Positions 48,872-58,134 of a stretch of DNA of 60,000 nt are shown piece after piece. Both the position numbers and the translations under genes were made by a program. Below the pieces are notes generated by a model that saw only the letters and a program-made list of their open reading frames with translations, had not been told where the DNA came from and ran no database searches. The DNA is from an uncultured Bacteroidota bacterium (lineage in GTDB: Bacteria; Bacteroidota; Bacteroidia; Flavobacteriales; Schleiferiaceae): contig CAJXNI010000017.1 of the NCBI GenBank assembly GCA_913057235.1, positions 1-60,000 on the forward strand, written 5' to 3'. Every line of letters starts with the position of its first letter. The first letter of the stretch is position 1.

Positions 48872-49837
48872 ATGAAAAAGCAAATTTCCGTGCTTTTATT
48901 CCTGGGCATGGGCCTAAGTGTGCAAGCTCAAACCAATACCGTGGGCTCTGATACCGCTGCCAGGAAGTTCGCCAGTGATGCAGTGCAGGCCTTGTCAGAA
49001 GAGGTTAAAGACACCGCTTGGAAAGTGGGCGGTAATATCGGACTTCAGTTTAATCAGGCTGCTTATGAAAACTGGCAGGCGGGTGGTGTAAACTCCATTT
49101 CGGGTAACGGTTTGCTCAACCTTTTTGCTAATTATGATAAAGGCGGGAAGTGGACCTGGGTGAACAGCCTCACCTTAGGCTACGGCCTTAACTTTCAAGA
49201 CACGGTTTTCAATAAAACTGATGACCGCATAGAGCTGGAATCCCGCATGGACTATGCCTTGAACAAAAAGTGGGGAGCCAGTGCCCTGTACAATTTCCGT
49301 TCTCAGTTTACGGCAGGTTTTGCCAACCCAGGTGAAACAGCTGACAGCATTAAAATTTCTGATTTTATGGCCCCCGGCTATATGCTCATCGGCCTGGGAG
49401 CCACCTACAAGCCCAACAAGAAAATTAGCGTTTTTACGTCTCCGGCCACGGCCAAACTCACCTTTGTAATGGATGAAAGGCTTTCCAATCTAGGCGCCTT
49501 TGGCGTAGACAGCGGTGAAACCAGGCGCTTTGAATTGGGGGGCTACCTGAATTTCACTTACAAGCAAAACATCATGAAAAATGTGGATCTACAGGCACGC
49601 TTAGACCTCTACAGCAACTACCTGGAAGACCCTACGCTTATTGACGTGAACAGTGAGGTGCTGCTTTTTATGCAGGTGAATAAATACATTACCGCCAATC
49701 TTTCACTCAACCTTATTTATGACCATGATGTGAAGTTTGACGTGGATAATAACCCAGACACACCTGGGGTACCGCGCACCCAGTTCAGAGAAATTATTGG
49801 GGTAGGTTTTGCCTACAATTTTGGCGACAAAAAATAG
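48872..49837 (+). CDS. DUF3078 outer-membrane protein
   Basis: 321 residues. Signal peptide (about 1-19, ending VQA) is followed by the DUF3078 region: WKVGGNIGLQFNQAAYENWQAGGVNSISGNG, then ADSIKISDFMAPGYMLIGLG and KISVFTSPATAKLTFV, and a terminal strand FAYNFGDKK. It is predicted to be a barrel or barrel-like protein of unknown role, common in Bacteroidota. It shares a likely transcript with the enoyl-CoA hydratase and ends at a strong terminator (49871-49914). Confidence 0.92.
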   Translation: MKKQISVLLFLGMGLSVQAQTNTVGSDTAARKFASDAVQALSEEVKDTAWKVGGNIGLQFNQAAYENWQAGGVNSISGNGLLNLFANYDKGGKWTWVNSLTLGYGLNFQDTVFNKTDDRIELESRMDYALNKKWGASALYNFRSQFTAGFANPGETADSIKISDFMAPGYMLIGLGATYKPNKKISVFTSPATAKLTFVMDERLSNLGAFGVDSGETRRFELGGYLNFTYKQNIMKNVDLQARLDLYSNYLEDPTLIDVNSEVLLFMQVNKYITANLSLNLIYDHDVKFDVDNNPDTPGVPRTQFREIIGVGFAYNFGDKK

Positions 49838-49870
49838 TTTAAGCCGCAAACCAAGCGTCTATTCTTAATG

Positions 49871-49914
49871 AGCCTTTGCTTCAACCCTTCTGCGGTTGAC
49901 AAAGGCTTTTTCTT
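49871..49914 (+). terminator. Strong intrinsic terminator
   Basis: Two-step stem: AGCCTTTG (49871-49878) with CAAAGGCT (49900-49907), and TCAACC (49881-49886) with GGTTGA (49894-49899), then T-rich sequence. It ends the paaZ-DUF3078 run and shows that the E1 gene starts at 49952, not at the upstream in-frame ATG 49868, which would translate the hairpin. Confidence 0.85.
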
Positions 49915-49951
49915 TATTGTTTCCGATATTTGCCTCACCAAAAAACGCAAT

Positions 49952-52039
49952 ATGGCAAGTGCTCCGGAGCAGGTTACAATAGGTCAAAAAATTTTAAAAG
50001 AAGCCTTTCGGCTGATGGCCTCCGCAAAGGCTATGGCCGAATTATACGAGGCCAACAAAGACGTAACGGCCAAATACGTGCACGCCACCTCCCGGGGCCA
50101 TGAGGCCATTCAATTGGCTTGTGGCATGCAGCTAAAACCACAGGACTGGGTGGCACCCTACTACCGCGATGATTCTATTCTTCTGGGCATCGGCATGAAG
50201 CCTTACGACTGCATGCTGCAGCTTTTAGCCAAAAAAGACGATCCTTTCTCAGGCGGCCGCACCTACTACTCGCACCCCAGCTTACGCGCTGACGATAAAC
50301 CCAAAATCCCGCACCAGTCTTCGGCCACCGGCATGCAGGCTATACCCACCACCGGGGTAGCCATGGGCATTGCACTACAGGAAATACACAATTTAGGGGA
50401 AGATTATGGCGATGAAAAGCCGGTAGTGGTTTGCAGCATTGGTGATGCGGCCATGACCGAGGGTGAAATTGCCGAAGCTATGCAGATGGCCGCTCTTAAG
50501 CAACTGCCCATTATCTACCTGGTGCAAGACAATGGCTGGGATATTTCGGCCAACGAAGAAGAAACCCGCGTAATGAACGCAGCGGAGTATGCACTGGGCT
50601 TTAAAACCATAGAAACCCGCAGCATAGACGGTACGCGCTTTACAGAGAGTTACCAAACCCTGCAAGAGGTGATTGCTACCGTACGCAAAGAACGCAGACC
50701 CTTTTTGGTCCACGCTAAAGTGCCCCTGCTTAATCACCACACCAGTGGGGTGCGCATGGAGTTTTACCGCCATGACCAGGAAGAACTGGCCGAAGCGCGC
50801 AGCCGCGATCCCTATCCTAAAATGATAGAGGAATTAAAAGACGCGGGCGTTTCAGAAGAAGAAATTGACCAATTAGCTACCGAGGCAAAGCAACAGGTGG
50901 AGGCCGATTACGAAAAAGCCTTGGCCGCTCCTGACCCGCAGCCGGAAGATCTTTTTACTCATGATTTTGCGGAAACGCCCATCACTGAGGAGCAAGGCGA
51001 GCGCGCCCCGGCCGGTCGTGATAAAACCGTGATGGTAGATGCCGCTCTGTTTGCCATTAAGGAATTGATGCATAAGCATCCGGAGGCATTGCTTTATGGC
51101 CAAGATGTGGGTGCCCGCATTGGTGGCGTGTTTAGAGAGGCGGCCACCTTGGCGCAAACCTTTGGAGACGATCGTGTTTTCAACACCCCCATTCAAGAAG
51201 CCTTTATTATTGGCAGCACTGTAGGTATGAGCGCGGTAGGCTTAAAGCCGATAGTAGAAGTGCAGTTTGCGGACTACATTTGGCCGGGCTTAAACCAGCT
51301 GTTTACCGAGGTAAGCCGCAGCAATTATTTGAGCAATGGTAAGTGGCCAGTAAGCGCAGTTATTCGCGTTCCTATTGGGGCCTACGGTAGCGGAGGCCCA
51401 TACCACAGTAGTTCAGTAGAAAGCATTTTAACCAACATCCGCGGTATAAAAATCGCCTACCCTAGCACCGGAGCTGACCTTAAAGGCTTAATGAAAGCGG
51501 CCTTTTACGATCCTAATCCGGTGGTAATGCTGGAGCATAAAGGCCTGTACTGGAGTAAAATTAAAGGCACTGAAGACGCCAAAACGGTAGAGCCTTCAGA
51601 AGACTACGTGGTGCCCTTTGGTAAGGCCCGCATTGCCTATCCGGCTGCAGCCGATAAAATAGAAGAAGGAAGCTCCATGTTGGTAGTTACCTACGGAATG
51701 GGCGTGTACTGGGCCAAAAAGGCTGCCCAAGCTTTTGAGGATGCGGTGGAAATACTAGATTTAAGAACCTTGTATCCGCTGGATGAGAATTTGATTTTTG
51801 AGCGCGTAAAAGCCCACGGTAAATGTTTGGTGGTATCTGAAGAACCTAGTAAAAATGGCTTCCCGCAAGGATTAGCGGGACAAATTCAGGAAAACTGTTT
51901 TGAATTTTTAGATGCACCCGTTAAAGTGGTGGGGGCTGAAAATATGCCGGCTATTCCATTAAATAGCACCTTAGAAGAAACCATGATTCCTAATGCCGAT
52001 AAAGTAGCTTCAGCCTTAGGTCAATTGCTAGACTACTAA
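49952..52039 (+). CDS. Fused 2-oxoacid dehydrogenase E1 (alpha-beta), branched-chain type
   Basis: 695 residues from ATG 49952. The alpha part (about 1-345) has the ThDP-binding stretch GDAAMTEGEIAEAMQMAALKQLPIIYLVQDN; the beta part (about 360-695) has ALLYGQDVGARIGGVFREA, EVQFADYIWPGLNQLF, GAYGSGGPYHSSSVES and ALGQLLDY. The fused alpha-beta architecture is common in this phylum for branched-chain 2-oxoacid (2-oxoisovalerate) dehydrogenase E1. It decarboxylates the oxoacid and passes the acyl group to E2. E2 and E3 genes are not in the window. Confidence 0.92.
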   Translation: MASAPEQVTIGQKILKEAFRLMASAKAMAELYEANKDVTAKYVHATSRGHEAIQLACGMQLKPQDWVAPYYRDDSILLGIGMKPYDCMLQLLAKKDDPFSGGRTYYSHPSLRADDKPKIPHQSSATGMQAIPTTGVAMGIALQEIHNLGEDYGDEKPVVVCSIGDAAMTEGEIAEAMQMAALKQLPIIYLVQDNGWDISANEEETRVMNAAEYALGFKTIETRSIDGTRFTESYQTLQEVIATVRKERRPFLVHAKVPLLNHHTSGVRMEFYRHDQEELAEARSRDPYPKMIEELKDAGVSEEEIDQLATEAKQQVEADYEKALAAPDPQPEDLFTHDFAETPITEEQGERAPAGRDKTVMVDAALFAIKELMHKHPEALLYGQDVGARIGGVFREAATLAQTFGDDRVFNTPIQEAFIIGSTVGMSAVGLKPIVEVQFADYIWPGLNQLFTEVSRSNYLSNGKWPVSAVIRVPIGAYGSGGPYHSSSVESILTNIRGIKIAYPSTGADLKGLMKAAFYDPNPVVMLEHKGLYWSKIKGTEDAKTVEPSEDYVVPFGKARIAYPAAADKIEEGSSMLVVTYGMGVYWAKKAAQAFEDAVEILDLRTLYPLDENLIFERVKAHGKCLVVSEEPSKNGFPQGLAGQIQENCFEFLDAPVKVVGAENMPAIPLNSTLEETMIPNADKVASALGQLLDY

Positions 52040-52363
52040 ATGTAAGTAGGTTTAACTGGCCAAAGAGGTAACTCGGCCGCAGTTAAAACGGTAATTGTAT
52101 TTTTTGAAAACGTCTTTTCGATTAGCCGTTTTATTTGGGCGCTTGGGTGGCCGGTTGATGGCCGCTGCTTTCCGTATTTTAGATTGTAAAAAGCTCCAGA
52201 ATCCCCCCCCTGTTTTTGGTCATGTGCAAAATATTTTTGGCCCCCTAAGCTAGTTTCCAAAAACTTTTTTTGCAAATGTAAAGTCTTATTTTTCAGCAAA
52301 TTGTAGTTAATCCCAGTGTGGACACGGCTTTAGTAGCCGCGGTTACTAACACTTTATTAACAA
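52040..52363. other. 324-bp intergenic region, no gene supported
   Basis: An 87-codon leftward open frame (52036-52299) exists but overlaps the E1 stop, has no recognisable fold, and contains a run of eight C (52203-52210). No ribosomal RNA, tRNA or terminator was recognised. Confidence 0.5.
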
Positions 52364-52825
52364 TTACTGACAGTGCTTATGGGCACCGCAACTGGCGGCC
52401 CATGAAAATGGCTTCCCGGCTCCTTGGAATCCCATGGAAGTGATTAGCCCAATGCTGGCATCATACAATTGATGACTGCGGTATTTGGGGTTGGAGTTAA
52501 TGTCTACGTGTACGGTAATTTCACCAAGGTCTTTCAGTTCCTCGGCTGTTTCTACCGCGCGGGTAACTTCGGCCCAAAGCCGCGTGTAGGAATCTGGAGG
52601 TCTTTGAATCACCTCGTTTTTATAAATTTCACTCACCCCTTTGCCTATGTTCCAGAGGCAAATAGCAGTGGAGTATTTCACCAGGTCGCCCCGCACTTTA
52701 GAGTCGCAGCCTACAAATATTTTACCCCTGGGGTGCTTTTTAAGCCAGGCTTGCACAAACTGGCGCGGTTCCTCAATTTCATTTCCCTTATGATCTCTGA
52801 ATACGGCATTTTGGGTCAACTTCAT
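52364..52825 (-). CDS. YkuK/DUF458-like RNase H-fold protein
   Basis: 153 residues. FVGCDSKVRGDLVKYSTAICLWN fits the first strand-Asp of an RNase H-like fold, followed by ITVHVDINSNPKYRSHQLYDASIGLITSMGF and a terminal GKPFSWAASCGAHKHC, all typical of YkuK-family proteins. Biochemical function is not established. The gene stands alone: 161 bases from the M28 gene and 324 from the E1 gene. Confidence 0.82.
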   Translation of the reverse strand: MKLTQNAVFRDHKGNEIEEPRQFVQAWLKKHPRGKIFVGCDSKVRGDLVKYSTAICLWNIGKGVSEIYKNEVIQRPPDSYTRLWAEVTRAVETAEELKDLGEITVHVDINSNPKYRSHQLYDASIGLITSMGFQGAGKPFSWAASCGAHKHCQ

Positions 52826-52986
52826 GGCTTAGCTATTAATAAATAGGGTTTTGGTATGTCTAAAATTAAAAGAAATACTTTAAGATTTCCTAAAAGTTAA
52901 AAAGGCTTTTACCGGCAAGAGAAGTTTTTGGGCATAAAACTATGTACCGATTGGGGACTGGCAGAAAACTTCAAAGGTTGCAGCCA

Positions 52987-54366
52987 TTAAGGTTGCACCA
53001 CAATATCATACTTATCCAAAAGATATAGGAAGGCCGCCATGGTGGCGCTGCCCATTTCCAATTCGCGGGCGTTTACATTTTCAAATACGTCACGGGCGCT
53101 GTGGTGTACTTCAAAGTAGCGGTGACTATCGGGGCGCATACCAATTAGAACTACATCTTCAGCGGCAATCTGATTAATATCGGCTCCAGCCCCACCTACC
53201 CCAAAACGGTGGATGCCGTAAGGTTCCAGCAAAGGCCGTAGGGCTCTTATCTGAGCAACAACCGTATCAGGTGCCACCATGCTAATGCCACGGGGTGAAA
53301 ATCCTCCGCCATCACTTTCAAAGGCAATTACGTGTTTAATCCCATCGGCTTTAGCCTGGCGGGCATAAGCCTTGGCCCCTGTTAAGCCAAACTCTTCATT
53401 CATGAAAAAGACTAGGCGCAGGGTGCGTTTTAAGCCCAGGTTTTGACTTTTTAAAAGATGCGCGGCATGCATGGCGTGCATAGAGCCAGCGCCATCGTCA
53501 TGGGCTCCGGTGCCTAGGTCCCAGCTGTCTATGTGCCCACCAATCAGCACGTATTCATTGGGTTTTTCTGTGCCGGGTAAATCAGCAATAAGGTTGTAAG
53601 AAGTGGTGCTGTCTTGCCAGGCACTTTGAATGGTGTATTCCAGTCGCAGGCTTCCGCCCGATGTGGCCAGGGCTTTACTCAGCTCTTCGGCCCCTTTGGT
53701 ACTTAAGGCCGCAGCCGGAATTTTGTACGGAGCCCCCTCATAGGTCATGCTGCCCGTGTGGGGATAATCATTGATGCTGCTGCTTAGTGACCGGATAACC
53801 ACCCCAATGGCGCCCCGCTTGCTGGCTTCTACCGCCCCGGCCCAACGTTGGGTTACCGCGCTGCCGTAGGCATAAAAGGTGCGAATAAAGGTGGGGTCCA
53901 TCGGTATGTTGAAGAAGGCAATTTTGCCCTCCAGGTCTACACTGTCTAGTTGATCAAAGTTGGTGATTTCTACTACTTCTCCCTTAAGGCCTTCTTCAGG
54001 CGTGGGTACCGATCCGCCCAGAGCGGTAATATTTAAGCCAATTTTTAGGGCGCCCGTACCAAAGGAGTAAGCGGCTGTTTCTTGCGGTCCCCGTTGCCAA
54101 ACGGGAACCGTAACTTCCTGCAGTTGGGTTTCAAAGCCCAGGGAATCCAGAATTTCTTTAAAGCGAAAAACCGCCTGATTGGCCTGAGCGGTGCCGGCAA
54201 AGCGCGGCCCGATATCGGTTAGCTCTTTCAGCCATTTATAGCCCTGCTGTTGGGTCAGTGCCTGGTTGTACAGGTTGCGAATAATGGGGCCATCGGTCTC
54301 TTGATTTTGGGCTAAGCTAAGATCCGCGCAAGCGAGGCTAAGAACTAATAGGAGAAGTCTTTTCAT
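52987..54366 (-). CDS. M28-family metallopeptidase, secreted
   Basis: 459 residues with a signal peptide (1-19, SLAQN cut). An inserted PA-type domain lies at about 115-240, within the M28 fold. Zinc ligands are GGHIDSWDLG (His), GAHDDGAGS (Asp), NEEFG (Glu), FESDGGG (Asp) and VHHSARD (His). It should be a periplasmic or outer-membrane aminopeptidase or carboxypeptidase. It lies 32 bases after the DUF819 gene in the same direction, sharing a likely promoter. Confidence 0.93.
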   Translation of the reverse strand: MKRLLLLVLSLACADLSLAQNQETDGPIIRNLYNQALTQQQGYKWLKELTDIGPRFAGTAQANQAVFRFKEILDSLGFETQLQEVTVPVWQRGPQETAAYSFGTGALKIGLNITALGGSVPTPEEGLKGEVVEITNFDQLDSVDLEGKIAFFNIPMDPTFIRTFYAYGSAVTQRWAGAVEASKRGAIGVVIRSLSSSINDYPHTGSMTYEGAPYKIPAAALSTKGAEELSKALATSGGSLRLEYTIQSAWQDSTTSYNLIADLPGTEKPNEYVLIGGHIDSWDLGTGAHDDGAGSMHAMHAAHLLKSQNLGLKRTLRLVFFMNEEFGLTGAKAYARQAKADGIKHVIAFESDGGGFSPRGISMVAPDTVVAQIRALRPLLEPYGIHRFGVGGAGADINQIAAEDVVLIGMRPDSHRYFEVHHSARDVFENVNARELEMGSATMAAFLYLLDKYDIVVQP

Positions 54367-54398
54367 TGAAAATATTTAGAAGTACAACACGGTTGTGG

Positions 54399-55796
54399 CT
54401 AAGGTGCCACCACCTGCATTAAAATACCGCAAAGCCAGGCTCCGTATGTACCTAAGGCATAACCCAGTACGGCCAATAAAACCCCTACAGGTGCTAAGCT
54501 GGGGTGAAAAGCCGCGGCCACTACCGGTGCACTGGCAGCTCCCCCAATATTGGCTTTTGAGCCTACCGCCAAAAAGAAATAGGGCGCTTTGATGAGCTTA
54601 GCCATAACTACCAGCAGTACCACGTGTACCACCATCCAGGTAAGGCCCACCAAAAACAGGGCGGGGTTATCAAATATGGCCATGATGTTCATTTTCATAC
54701 CGATGGTTACCACCAAAATGTAAATGAAAACACTGCCAATTTTGGAGGCCCCTGCCCCCTCGTAATTGCGGGCCTTGGTAAAGGATAGGATGATGCCAAA
54801 AGTGGTAGCTAAAACAATCAGCCAAAAGAAGCCACTACCTAAACTGAAGGTTTCCGCCAGGTAGGGCGCGTTTTCCTTCATCCAGGGGGCTATGCCATCT
54901 GAGAGTAAGTGGGCCAGCCCGGTGCAGCCCAAACCAATACCGCCTACTACCATTAAATCGGTAAAGCTGGGAATGCGGGCAATACGCTGGCTAAACTCTT
55001 GCATGTGGTTTTTCAGGTTAGTTACAGCCGAGCTATCAGCCTTAAAAAACCGGTCAATTTTATCGGCTTTACCTACGCCTAGCAGCAAAAAGGCCATCCA
55101 TATTTCCGCTACAATAACGTCTACCGTAATCATTACCGAAAAGATTTTACCAGAGATGGGCTGAAAAACTTCAAACATGGCCGCCTGGTTGGCACCACCA
55201 CCAATCCAGCTACCAGCAATGGTAGTCATGCCACGCCACACTTCATTAGGGGCCGCGCCACCCACCACATCGGGGGCAACCGCACTAAAAAGTAAAATGG
55301 CCAAGGGGCCGCCAATAACAATACCCACCGTACCGGTAATAAACATGATTAAGGCTTTGGGCCCTAGCTTAAAAACTTCTTTGAGGTTAATGCTGAGGGT
55401 AAGCAAAACTAAACTGGCGGGTAAAAGGTAGCGTGAGGCCACAAAATACAACTGGCTTTTGCCGATGTAAGGCTCTAGTATTTCTTTGGGAATTTCGTTT
55501 TCAACGGCCCAGGCACGGAATTGCTTCAGCGTTTCAATGCCGCTTAAATTGTAGCCCTGCGTTTGCAAGGCGGCAATGGCCGTGTCCAGGTCTATCCAGT
55601 GCGGGGAGATGATACCCAGGGTACTAAACACAGAAGGCAGAAAATAACAAAGCAGTAAGGCTGGAACCACTTTGTAAAACTTCTTGAAGGAGGGGATTTC
55701 AGTGGTTCTGAAAATAACCAGTAGTAGGGCCATTAAAATGCCAAACACTACGGCATCATTGGTAATCAAAGGAATATCCGAAACAACTTCTTCCAT
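54399..55796 (-). CDS. DUF819-family membrane protein
   Basis: 465 residues, about ten to eleven hydrophobic segments. The glycine-rich central segments WIGGGANQAAMFEV and GSKANIGGAASAPVVAAAFHP are characteristic of DUF819, which has a fold related to sodium/solute transporters. Substrate unknown. It is the first gene of a leftward pair with the M28 peptidase, so peptide or amino-acid uptake might be involved (inference). A promoter-like TATTTTTG box lies at 55817-55824. Confidence 0.9.
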   Translation of the reverse strand: MEEVVSDIPLITNDAVVFGILMALLLVIFRTTEIPSFKKFYKVVPALLLCYFLPSVFSTLGIISPHWIDLDTAIAALQTQGYNLSGIETLKQFRAWAVENEIPKEILEPYIGKSQLYFVASRYLLPASLVLLTLSINLKEVFKLGPKALIMFITGTVGIVIGGPLAILLFSAVAPDVVGGAAPNEVWRGMTTIAGSWIGGGANQAAMFEVFQPISGKIFSVMITVDVIVAEIWMAFLLLGVGKADKIDRFFKADSSAVTNLKNHMQEFSQRIARIPSFTDLMVVGGIGLGCTGLAHLLSDGIAPWMKENAPYLAETFSLGSGFFWLIVLATTFGIILSFTKARNYEGAGASKIGSVFIYILVVTIGMKMNIMAIFDNPALFLVGLTWMVVHVVLLVVMAKLIKAPYFFLAVGSKANIGGAASAPVVAAAFHPSLAPVGVLLAVLGYALGTYGAWLCGILMQVVAP

Positions 55797-55816
55797 GGTT
55801 TATTTTTGATTGTGGC

Positions 55817-55824
55817 CAAAAATA
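55817..55824 (-). promoter_or_regulatory. Probable -7 box for the DUF819-M28 pair
   Basis: TATTTTTG (TAnnTTTG) on the minus strand, 21 bases before ATG 55796. No -33 TTG in the correct place. Confidence 0.4.
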
Positions 55825-55929
55825 GGGAAAGAAGGGGGAAATTCTTTGCGTAGCGAGTACCGCACCAAAAATGAGTGTTTCTAGGTTTAAACTAAAAGTA
55901 TAGACCCAAGGAGTGGTAAAATCAGCTGT

Positions 55930-56835
55930 TTACTTTTTGATGAGCTTGAGAGCTTGCCAATTATTGGCCCGCTCTCTTTTCAAGAAATAGATGCCAGGCG
56001 GCAGATCTGATAAATCCCAAAGCGAATCTCCTGCAGGAGCGATAGTGCGGCAAATAAGTCTTCCCGTTGTGTTTACCAGCAAAAGAGGGTAAGGATCGGT
56101 ACCAGTATTTGAGATATGTAACTCACCTTCCACCGGGTTAGGGTAGAAAGATAAGGCCTCTGTTTGCTCAGCATTTGGCAAACCTAGGTTGGTGTACTCA
56201 CAACTTGCATATTGCTGTGTGCTGTAAAAACCTATGTCTGAGTCTTGATAACAACGTAGGCCGGCTGAGAAATTCCCATCGCAATTGCGCATCATGCCAA
56301 AATTAAAAAGGTAGCGTAAATCGCCTAGGCGCTCTACTATGCGAGACTGCCTGGTGGGCCAAAAACCACTGGCTTGGGTTTGATAGCTTACGTGCATTAC
56401 ACGTAGGGAGTCATTATTTATGAGCTGGTAACTTGCCGAGTCTACCGTAACCCGCATAGTCCTTGATGTAGCATCCATAAGATCATAATAATCAAATTCC
56501 CAAAAACTGTTTACAGCGTTGTTGTAAACCGTAATGGGCTGAAAACTGAGTAAATTATTATCCCAGGCAAAAACGGTATCACCGCGGCTAAATACGTATT
56601 CTTTAAGGTTGCGCCCCGCGCAAACTTGGGTGGTGTTTTTTTGCAGGATGCGGCAGGCTTCTCCTTGAAAAACGGTGTCTTTTACTGCCTCAATTTTTAT
56701 AAAGCGAATGTCTGGGTAAAACCCGTGCCGTTCTGTATAATGCCAAGTAGCCCCTAAGGGTGCAAAGTTTTGGCCACTGAGTAAAGTCCCCAAAAAGGAT
56801 AGCATTAGAATTAAAAGTGGGGAAAGTCTTTTCAT
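55930..56835 (-). CDS. T9SS-sorted secreted protein
   Basis: 301 residues with a signal peptide (about 1-21, LLSGQN). The middle is unassigned, rich in aromatic residues and strands (ATWHYTERHGFYPDIRFIKIE...) with several cysteines. The C-terminal ~75 residues are a type A T9SS sorting domain: LSFYPNPVEGELHISNTG... LWDLSDLPPGIYFLKRE..WQALKLIKK. It is exported through the type IX system to the cell surface or medium. Role unknown. Confidence 0.88.
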   Translation of the reverse strand: MKRLSPLLILMLSFLGTLLSGQNFAPLGATWHYTERHGFYPDIRFIKIEAVKDTVFQGEACRILQKNTTQVCAGRNLKEYVFSRGDTVFAWDNNLLSFQPITVYNNAVNSFWEFDYYDLMDATSRTMRVTVDSASYQLINNDSLRVMHVSYQTQASGFWPTRQSRIVERLGDLRYLFNFGMMRNCDGNFSAGLRCYQDSDIGFYSTQQYASCEYTNLGLPNAEQTEALSFYPNPVEGELHISNTGTDPYPLLLVNTTGRLICRTIAPAGDSLWDLSDLPPGIYFLKRERANNWQALKLIKK

Positions 56836-57235
56836 AGCGATTAATGGAGTTTAGTCTTAAATTTATAAAAACATCCACTAAATTTAATAAAAGGAAAACA
56901 CTGTAAACCTGAGTAGTGCGCATGGGGAGCACTATGGCAGAGCGGTAGTGCTCACAGCTTGTCAATATTCATCCTTCGCTAACTCAGGGACCCCCCTTTG
57001 ATACACCTTGAAAGCTTTGGGGACACTAAGAGAGGCACCCTTCTTTGAGAAGAGGTAATAAGTGGTGGCAACCTAAACGCTACTTGTAACGCTCAGTGCT
57101 CACTTAAGGGAGGCGCTTAGAAAGTTAGAAGCAAGAAGTGTTTCTTATGGGTAAGTCACTTTTTCTTTCAAAGTGTTTCGCCAAAAGCCAGAAAATCTAT
57201 TGGAACAGCGTAATTTTACCCAATACCTAAAAATT
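56836..57235. other. 400-bp intergenic region with a small inverted repeat
   Basis: Contains GAGCACTA (56927-56934) and its perfect inverse TAGTGCTC (56946-56953) with an 11-base loop and no T-run. Otherwise nothing was recognised. An open frame at 57173 leads into the next gene but its first 21 codons are not signal-like, so the start is placed at 57236. Confidence 0.5.
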
Positions 57236-58120
57236 ATGCGGCCCTTGAAACAGCCTGTTTTTTTACTCCTTATCCTCTTAGGTGCAAGCTTTGCTAAAGC
57301 TCAGTTTGAAAGTGTTATTGTAGATAGCCTTTCGGGCAAACCGATACCCTATGTTAATATTTGGGTGCAAGAAGAGCGCATAGGCACCACAAGTAACCGC
57401 CATGGAAATTTTAGTTTAGATGTAGGTGATAGCTCTAAAACCCTAATTATTTCTGCAGTAGGCTACAAGCTCAAAAAAACTTTGTTGAACCACTTGAAAG
57501 ACACTACAACACTTGCTCCGGTAAACACCCTTTTAGAAGAAGCCATCATTAGGCCAATGTTGGGCCGTGAGACCATTGTGGTAAACCCATTTAAAAAAAG
57601 AGACGGTACCCACTTTTTGTTTGGATTGCTCTGTCACTGGAATATTGGGGAAGACTTACAACTGATGGCTAGAAAGTTTCAGTTTGAAGAGCGATATGCG
57701 CAAACTCCATTCTTAACAGGAATTAGTCTGCTAACCGATAGCGATGTGAAAGAAGCACTCTTTAGGTTACGTTTTTACCGTGTGAATGATACCGGGGGCG
57801 TTGGATCACTTTTAATATACACGCCTGTGGAAGGGGTGGCCCAAAAGGGATTAAAAAAAACTTTTGTGGATTTAGCAGATTACAAAATAAAATTCCCTGA
57901 AAATGGTCTTTTTATAGCCATTGAGCATTTGGGCTTGGCTCAAAATGAGTATTTAATGGACGATTACCCCGAGAGCTATTAAGGAAAGTGTTACGCTCCT
58001 AAAATTGTAAGTGTTAAACAAGATAACTTCGGTGTAACTCACCTTTATTATAAAGGCATTTGGCACAGACATATACTTGATCATTGTTTACCCGCCATGG
58101 AGTTGGTTCTATCTAACTGA
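57236..58120 (+). pseudogene. Carboxypeptidase-regulatory-domain protein gene with a premature TAA
   Basis: From ATG 57236, a signal peptide (QPVFLLLILLGASFAKAQ) precedes a CarboxypepD_reg-like beta-sandwich (about 20-110: VDSLSGKPIPYVNIWVQEERIGTTSNRHGNFSLDV...). A second half (about 115-248) is unassigned. TAA at 57980-57982 ends it, but the same frame remains open for 45 more codons (GKCYAPKIVSVKQDNFGV...PAMELVLSN) to TGA 58118-58120; the tail is protein-like. As in two other genes here, a nonsense codon truncates an otherwise open frame. The protein would normally be about 294 residues. Confidence 0.65.
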
Positions 58121-58134
58121 GCAAATCTTTAAGG

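Noticed and set aside
49868-49951. In-frame ATG 28 codons before the E1 gene
   Set aside because: It lies before a strong terminator hairpin (49871-49914); ATG 49952 begins the conserved domain.
52036-52299. 87-codon leftward open frame overlapping the E1 stop
   Set aside because: No recognisable fold; amino-acid composition looks like translated intergenic DNA.
9883-57982. Reassignment of TAA to a sense codon
   Set aside because: Most genes in the window end with TAA at the expected family length, without protein-like continuation, so TAA is a normal stop here.
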